Source of the DNA: Phoronis australis
Lineage: Eukaryota > Phoronida > Phoronidae
Assembly: GCA_002633005.1 (NCBI GenBank)
Contig: NMRA01000041.1
Coordinates: 1,297,609-1,332,610, forward strand
Reading direction: 5' to 3'
Length of the DNA stretch: 35,002 nucleotides
Shown here: positions 30,391 through 35,002 of the stretch, in pieces
Position numbering within the stretch: the first letter of the stretch is position 1
Layout of the letters: each line of letters opens with the position of its first letter
Notes under the pieces: model-generated
Seen by the model: the letters and a program-made list of their open reading frames with translations, nothing else
Databases searched by the model: none
What the model was told of the DNA's origin: nothing
Program-made: the position numbers and the translations under genes

Positions 30391-31150
30391 CCCTTACAAA
30401 AATGAACTTAAGTTTTCATCGAAAAACTTAAGTTTTTTGGTCTGAAAAACTTAAGTTTTCATTCACGAAAACTTCAAGTTTTTGGCGAAAACTTAAGTAT
30501 TTTGGAACAAGTTTTTTGGAACGAACTTAAGTTTTCATAACTAAAGTTTTCAAAAACTTAAGTTTTTCAAAAACTTAAGTTCTGAAAACTTAAGTTTTTC
30601 AAAAACTTAAGTTCTGAAAACTTAAGTTTTTCAAAAACTTAAATTTTCTGTATTTTGGAACAAGTTTTTTGGAACGAACTTAAGTTTTCATAACTTAAGT
30701 TTTCAAAAACTTAAGTTTTTCAAAAACTTAAGTTCTGAAAACTTAAGTTTTTCAAAAACTTAAGTTCTGAAAACTTAAGTTTTTCAAAAACTTAAATTTT
30801 CTGTATTTTGGAACAAGTTTTTTGGAACGAACTTAAGTTTTCATAACTTAAGTTTTCAAAAACTTAAGTTTTTCAAAAACTTAAGTTCTGAAAACTTAAG
30901 TTTTTCAAAAACTTAAATTTTCTGAAAACTTAAGTTATGAAAACTTAAGTTCGTTCCAAAAAACTTGTTCCAAAATACTTAAGTTTTTGGAAAACTTAAG
31001 TTTCAGAAACTTAAGTTTTTGAAAAACTTAAGTTTTGGAACAAGTTTTTGGTAACAAACATAAGTCATCAAAACTTAAGTTTTTGAAAACTAAGTTTTCC
31101 GAACATAAGTTTTCAAGGAACTAACTTTTGAAAACTGAAGTTTTCTAAAA
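30391..31150. repeat. Palindromic CTTAAG array with 153-bp higher-order unit
   Basis: Nearly thirty CTTAAG sites sit in units of about 16 bases such as AAAACTTAAGTTTTTC, each its own near-palindrome. A larger unit starting TATTTTGGAACAAGTTTTTT repeats at 30498, 30651 and 30804 (period 153), the third shortened. At about 30921-30975 the start of this unit reappears inverted. The array degrades by 31150. Confidence 0.95.
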
Positions 31151-32690
31151 GCAATAAGTTTCAATAAGACAGGCATTCAAAAATTTCGACTTTCACTAAA
31201 ACAAGAGTGGAGTACAGTAACAAATTTAATGAATCTCACAAAGATTTAACAAACTAGAGTTATATTAACATTTCATTAACAGTGATTATTTGCAGAAAAT
31301 AAAATGCACTTCCTAAAATACACTATTTCCTTAAAATAAGTGAACATAAGTGAAATATCAAAATCTTAAAAACCATTTCAAAATCAGTTCATAAAGAGTC
31401 ATGCATACAATGCAGTGAAAACTAAATGAGGCTAATAATATAATTGTATCGTTCTCAGTCTATGACAATTATGCGATAACTGAGGGAGCAAAACGGAATG
31501 TGCAAACAGAAATCACTACCAAATCATGAAACACAACCAAAGAAAATGTGATTACATAGCCAGGAAGGACTACAACAAAAGTCTACGTTTCAACAGCAGA
31601 CTTTTTCAACTATAATTACAGCAATGACACTAAGAATAACAAATCACTTAATATGCAAAATCCAAGAATATCCGCAGAGACAAAAGCATAACATAAAACG
31701 TAACAGGTAACTAAAAGTTTATCGACAATGGCAACAGATCTGATTTTGGGAAGTACAATCCTTATACTAGAAATAGTGGTTAGAATCACCTATAATTGTT
31801 TGCAACCTTAAAAATATCAATTTAAAAGTCAAAGTTTCGTTTTCGTGACAATCATAATAACAGTAAATCCAAAACACTCCATGGTGCGAACAAGTTTCAC
31901 TAAAAGTAAGTACGACCTGGTTATACGAGATGGAAATTAGAAAACTTAGACCTTTGACCACAAAAATATTCCTTTTCCTTTAATTTAAAGCTACTGAACT
32001 TCATACACATATCTATAGGGCCTTTCATACTAACATCGACGCGTCGAAGTTTTTGGGAGTTAATGTCAGTATGAACGCTTAGATTTTGGTCCTGGAAGGA
32101 AGTTAACAGCACCAGTTAACTTCGCACTAAACAGGTGGATTTAATTGCTTAGCGTTAACGCTGCCACGCAGTATAAACGATCAACTTCGGTCCTATCGAA
32201 GTTATTGCCTGGGGCCACTGTTATCATTAACAATTGAATAGTAGTGTGATGGCTAATAGTTGCTTATACCTTGCTATAATAATCACCAATCAATTTAAAA
32301 ATAAGTTTTATGTCAATCAACACATGTCAATGTTCCCAAGTTGTCACATCTTAGCGTGCAGTGCTACCTTGCGATACCTTCGATCATGACAGCGTCACTT
32401 ACNAACCAAGGACATATTTCATATTGTTTCAAATTCAAACCCTGATAGCAGCACTATTTTTAACTCAACAATGAAACATGAAGCTCTACCTGCCATGTGG
32501 ATGTAGACAGCCCAATACCACCCCTGGGTGATTGTTTCGATGCAAATGGTTGGATGTCTAGTTCTTCCAAGTACTCCGCCAAGCTAATAGAGACCTGAAA
32601 ACAAGGAGATATTAGCAAACATAACAGTATGTGATAGCTTCTTAAGAATCCAGACATAACCCATTTACAGGGATGCTATACATGTAAAGA
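31150..32690. other. AT-rich spacer inside the putative element
   Basis: No coding frame or recognised repeat except the weak block at 32009-32220. One N occurs at 32403. Confidence 0.45.
32009..32220. repeat. Weak inverted-repeat block, possible MITE
   Basis: The block has TAACATCGACGCGTCGAAGTT near its left end and ATCGAAGTTATTGCC near its right. In its centre is a perfect 9-base inverted repeat GAAGTTAAC/GTTAACTTC (32099-32107 and 32115-32123). The outer ends match only loosely. Confidence 0.25.
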
Positions 32691-32691
32691 T

Positions 32692-32857
32692 CAGGGGCGG
32701 TCGGGTGGATCCAGGATTTTGAGTTGGGGGGCTTGGGCAGAGTAGGGTTTTGCCCATCAGACATTCACCCCCTGCCCCCCCCCAACTGCCAATTGATCTT
32801 GTAGCGTTTTAGGGGGCTGGGCCATGGCCTCTTAGCTGTCCTCTGAATCCACCATTG
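32692..32857 (+). mobile_element. CAGTGGCGGAT-family copy
   Basis: The left end CAGGGGCGGTCGGGTGGATC and right end TCTGAATCCACCATTG flank the interior GAGTTGGGGGGCTTGGGCAG and CAGACATTCACCCCCTGC, which matches 6683-6871. No target duplication is clear. Confidence 0.6.
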
Positions 32858-33479
32858 AAGATACTGGCATGGTCTTCACGAGAGGTCTTATGTAACCATA
32901 ATAGTTTACAGTAAAAATAAAATTATTATCTCATGTACTACAGTAAACATAAAAATACTATATCCTGTACTCGAGTCCTACCAATCACATTACTGGCTGA
33001 CATTTGCAAAGATATTAAATTGAGGTTCCAAGCAAATTTCTAGAGGGAAAAGAATATGCCCCTACAGACATGGGGAGATCATTCTAGTCAGTCCATATTC
33101 CCCTCAACTCAACTCCTAGGTAAAGTTGTACCCAGATTAACTATCACTTTCACCATGACACTGAAATATTTGAAACCAGTCGAACTCGCACTGAATGTGA
33201 AAATTTTAAGTGCGATATTCTAGTATCCCACAACCGGGTAAAAATTCGAAAGCACATACTCAATCCCAATGTCAAATCACACAGATTTTCCTTATTTGCA
33301 TTGAATTATTTGGTGCAATTCAGATAGGAATTATGCAAGTTTCACTGTGCGTAACAATATTTAACATGTTGACTGTTGAGAGTTCACTTGGGTACATTGT
33401 GACCTATGCCGGGGGTATTCCAGATAGGGTACTAGTAGTGGGATCGGAATGTCCTTTCGCATTCAATAACCTAGATCTT

Positions 33480-33595
33480 CCCGACGGCGACAAACCTGAG
33501 CAAATCAGTTAAAATAGGCAATACAATAGTTACATTGGTGATTCTTAANAATCAGTCAAAATAGGCAATACAATAGTTACATTGGTGATTCTTAA
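33480..33595 (+). repeat. Local direct duplication with an N
   Basis: ATCAGTTAAAATAGGCAATA followed by CAATAGTTACATTGGTGATTCTTAA occurs at about 33503-33548 and again at 33551-33596, separated by an N at 33549. This could be a real tandem duplication or an assembly join in which the two sides overlap. Confidence 0.7.
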
Positions 33596-33612
33596 TTTTG
33601 AGAACCAGGCAC

Positions 33613-33850
33613 ATGCGCGCACCCACGCGAGGCTCGAACGAGCACCCCCCCCCACTTGCCGAAGTAGGCATGAAAAGGTCAGCCTCATAGAACCAAAAAA
33701 AATTGAGAAAACGAGACACATGTCCACTAAAAAGCTGTAATTCAGGAATGCACTGTGCACAGCTCTGAACATACCCTATTTTTTTAGTAAAAGGTCAACA
33801 TGCCCAAAATTTTTAGCACCCCCCATATATTTTAGGATGGGTGCGTGGAT
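33613..33850. mobile_element. GCGCGCACCCA inverted-repeat element, copy 3
   Basis: It begins ATGCGCGCACCCA and ends GGATGGGTGCGTGGATG. The interior carries GGCATGAAAAGGTCAGCCTC and GAAAACGAGACACATGTCCAC, matching the other two copies. It lies just before the inverted CTTAAG end at 33966. Confidence 0.65.
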
Positions 33851-34052
33851 GAGGCAAGTGAACCTTGCAAATTATTGACCTGTATGAGATTTAAAAATCA
33901 GGAGCTTCCGAGAATTACTACGAACATAGACATAAGCACACACAACCAATGCCAAATTTCAGCGAAAAACTTAAGTTCATTTTTGTAAGGGTTACGCTGT
34001 TGCGTCGAAGTATACATGCATTTAGATGGTGCAGTAGTCAAGTTCTCCCTCT

Positions 34053-34205
34053 AACCTGGGGTGCGTTCAGTAACGCTGGGTCCTACGCTGGGACCTAACT
34101 AAAATCTAGCCAAAGTCACATGTTCTGATTTGAAATACACAGCAATATCTCATGTAATCTCGCGATGATAGCGAGGTCATAGAGTTACTGAACGGGAGCT
34201 TGGTT
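34053..34205 (+). mobile_element. CGTTCAGTAACG MITE, copy C
   Basis: It starts AACCTGGGGTGCGTTCAGTA and ends GTTACTGAACGGGAGCTTGGTT. The interior shares CTAAAATCTAG, CACATGTTCT and ATCTCATGTAATCTCGCGA with copy B in the same orientation. A short deletion follows TCTCGCGA. Confidence 0.75.
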
Positions 34206-34647
34206 CCCGGACCTCTCACGCTGACGTCACGGATAGCTTGTGAAGGCCCTCGCTGGTTCCCTACCGGGCAGAATGGGGAATGTTGGCCAAGACCCTTTTG
34301 TCCACCTGACGTCACACACATGCTGGCGCCCCAAGTGGAGGTCATGAGGACTCGTAAACCGAGTTAACACTGATTTAGCCTATTTACGGACGTTGGAGTC
34401 ACAGACAGATTTTGATATCGTGACTTCCGTCAATCCTCAAAATCTAAGAATTAAGAATGTAGTTGTGATATGTTACATGGTGAATTCTAAGGTTGCGGTG
34501 TGAGGAGCAGGTCAGCAAGCGGTTCTGCGATGCCTAGCTCATCCGCCTTGACGTTGAATGAGATGCCACAGTGTCATGGCATATAAACACCGGTGAAGAG
34601 ACCATTAACAGAGCTGAACAGAGGGATCCAGGAATCTTCCACATAGA

Positions 34648-34985
34648 CCCTATTCACGCCGACAGGAGGCGTGTAACTTCCAAAACGAGGCTCGCTACGA
34701 CAGCTATGTTAGCTTATCGGCATAGGAGTCTGTGTTTCAGTCCGTGTTGTTCCGCGAACGGCTAGAAAAAATACGGACACGCAACTGTCTGCTTTACAAT
34801 CTCTAAAGACCTTGAGATTTGGAAGCGTTGGGTCGTTGCCATATGCCGCGACGAAGCAAAATATGTCAGTGTAAAATAAATGTTTTCGAAAAGTAGATCA
34901 TATTTTGTCGCATCTTGGTCAGTTGTCAAGCATCATAGTAACGACCAGAGAATGGGCCAGCCAGGCAGTATTTTCATGACTACAG
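34648..34985 (+). repeat. Unclassified 340-bp repeat, copy 2
   Basis: This is the second copy of the 25586 repeat, with small indels. It ends at CAGTATTTTCATGACTACAG just before a terminal poly-G run at 34991, which is the window edge. Short open frames in both copies are not shared, which argues against coding. Confidence 0.85.
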
Positions 34986-35002
34986 ATTTGGGGGGGGGGG
35001 GG

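Larger units (their letters stand above)
30391..33991. mobile_element. Possible 3.6-kb terminal-inverted-repeat element
   Basis: Bases 30391-30416 and 33966-33991 are perfect 26-base inverted copies, with outer ends CCCTTACAAAAATG and CATTTTTGTAAGGG. Between them lie the CTTAAG array, spacer, and copies of two other families. No transposase-like frame is present and no target duplication flanks the ends. It may be one non-autonomous element or two solo ends. Confidence 0.35.

Noticed and set aside
30062-30431. Open frames on both strands over the hairpin
   Set aside because: Both are translations of the same palindrome; a repeat of about 21 bases gives repeating peptide patterns without meaning gene function.
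30391-31150. CRISPR array
   Set aside because: The units are palindromic throughout with no unique spacers, and the genome is eukaryotic.

Overview
The window looks like AT-rich genomic DNA from an animal, probably a marine invertebrate. The reasons are spliced genes with GT-AG introns, large repeat-filled spacers, a kinetochore gene clearly related to the vertebrate one, many short non-autonomous DNA transposons, a decayed LINE and a tRNA-like SINE. I cannot name the species. A deuterostome such as a hemichordate or cephalochordate would fit but is not shown. Assembly gaps (N) occur at 649, 6803-6850, 32403 and 33549.

Two genes are well supported. The first is a complete six-exon gene on the minus strand (18248 down to 10042). 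I assembled it by hand from exons whose splice phases all match. It encodes a 282-residue protein that I recognise as CENP-O, a subunit of the constitutive centromere-associated network at the inner kinetochore. The second is an intronless plus-strand gene (28576-29481) for a 301-residue arylamine N-acetyltransferase with an intact Cys-His-Asp triad. The two are unrelated in function and do not form an operon. Weaker coding evidence exists at 5795-6122 (minus; likely last exon of an unknown gene), 2925-3036 (minus; possible signal-peptide exon) and 20887-21032 (plus).

Region by region: 1-5.7 kb is spacer with DNA-transposon remnants and two doubtful minus-strand exons. The unknown exon lies at 5.8-6.1 kb. 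From 7.9 to 9.07 kb there is a diverged tandem repeat carrying CTCF-like motifs. CENPO spans 10.0-18.25 kb; its introns hold two cut-and-paste remnants, one GCGCGCACCCA element and a 40-bp minisatellite. From 18.4 to 21.1 kb is spacer with an inverted single minisatellite unit, a SINE and a possible exon. A pseudogene-like segment at 22.0-22.4 kb recurs inverted at 26.6-26.9 kb. A broken LINE 3' end lies at 23.2-24.3 kb. A tandem repeat of about 425 bp with DR1 nuclear-receptor-like sites and hairpin tails fills 24.4-25.6 kb. A 340-bp unknown repeat occurs at 25.6 kb and again at 34.65 kb.

The most unusual stretch is 30.1-31.15 kb, just downstream of the acetyltransferase. A GC-rich hairpin with two 71-bp arms differing at one base is followed by about 750 bp of palindromic CTTAAG units, organised in a 153-bp higher-order repeat that then reverses orientation. 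A 26-bp sequence at its edge recurs exactly, inverted, at 33966-33991, so the whole may be a foldback-type or terminal-inverted-repeat element of about 3.6 kb without visible coding capacity.
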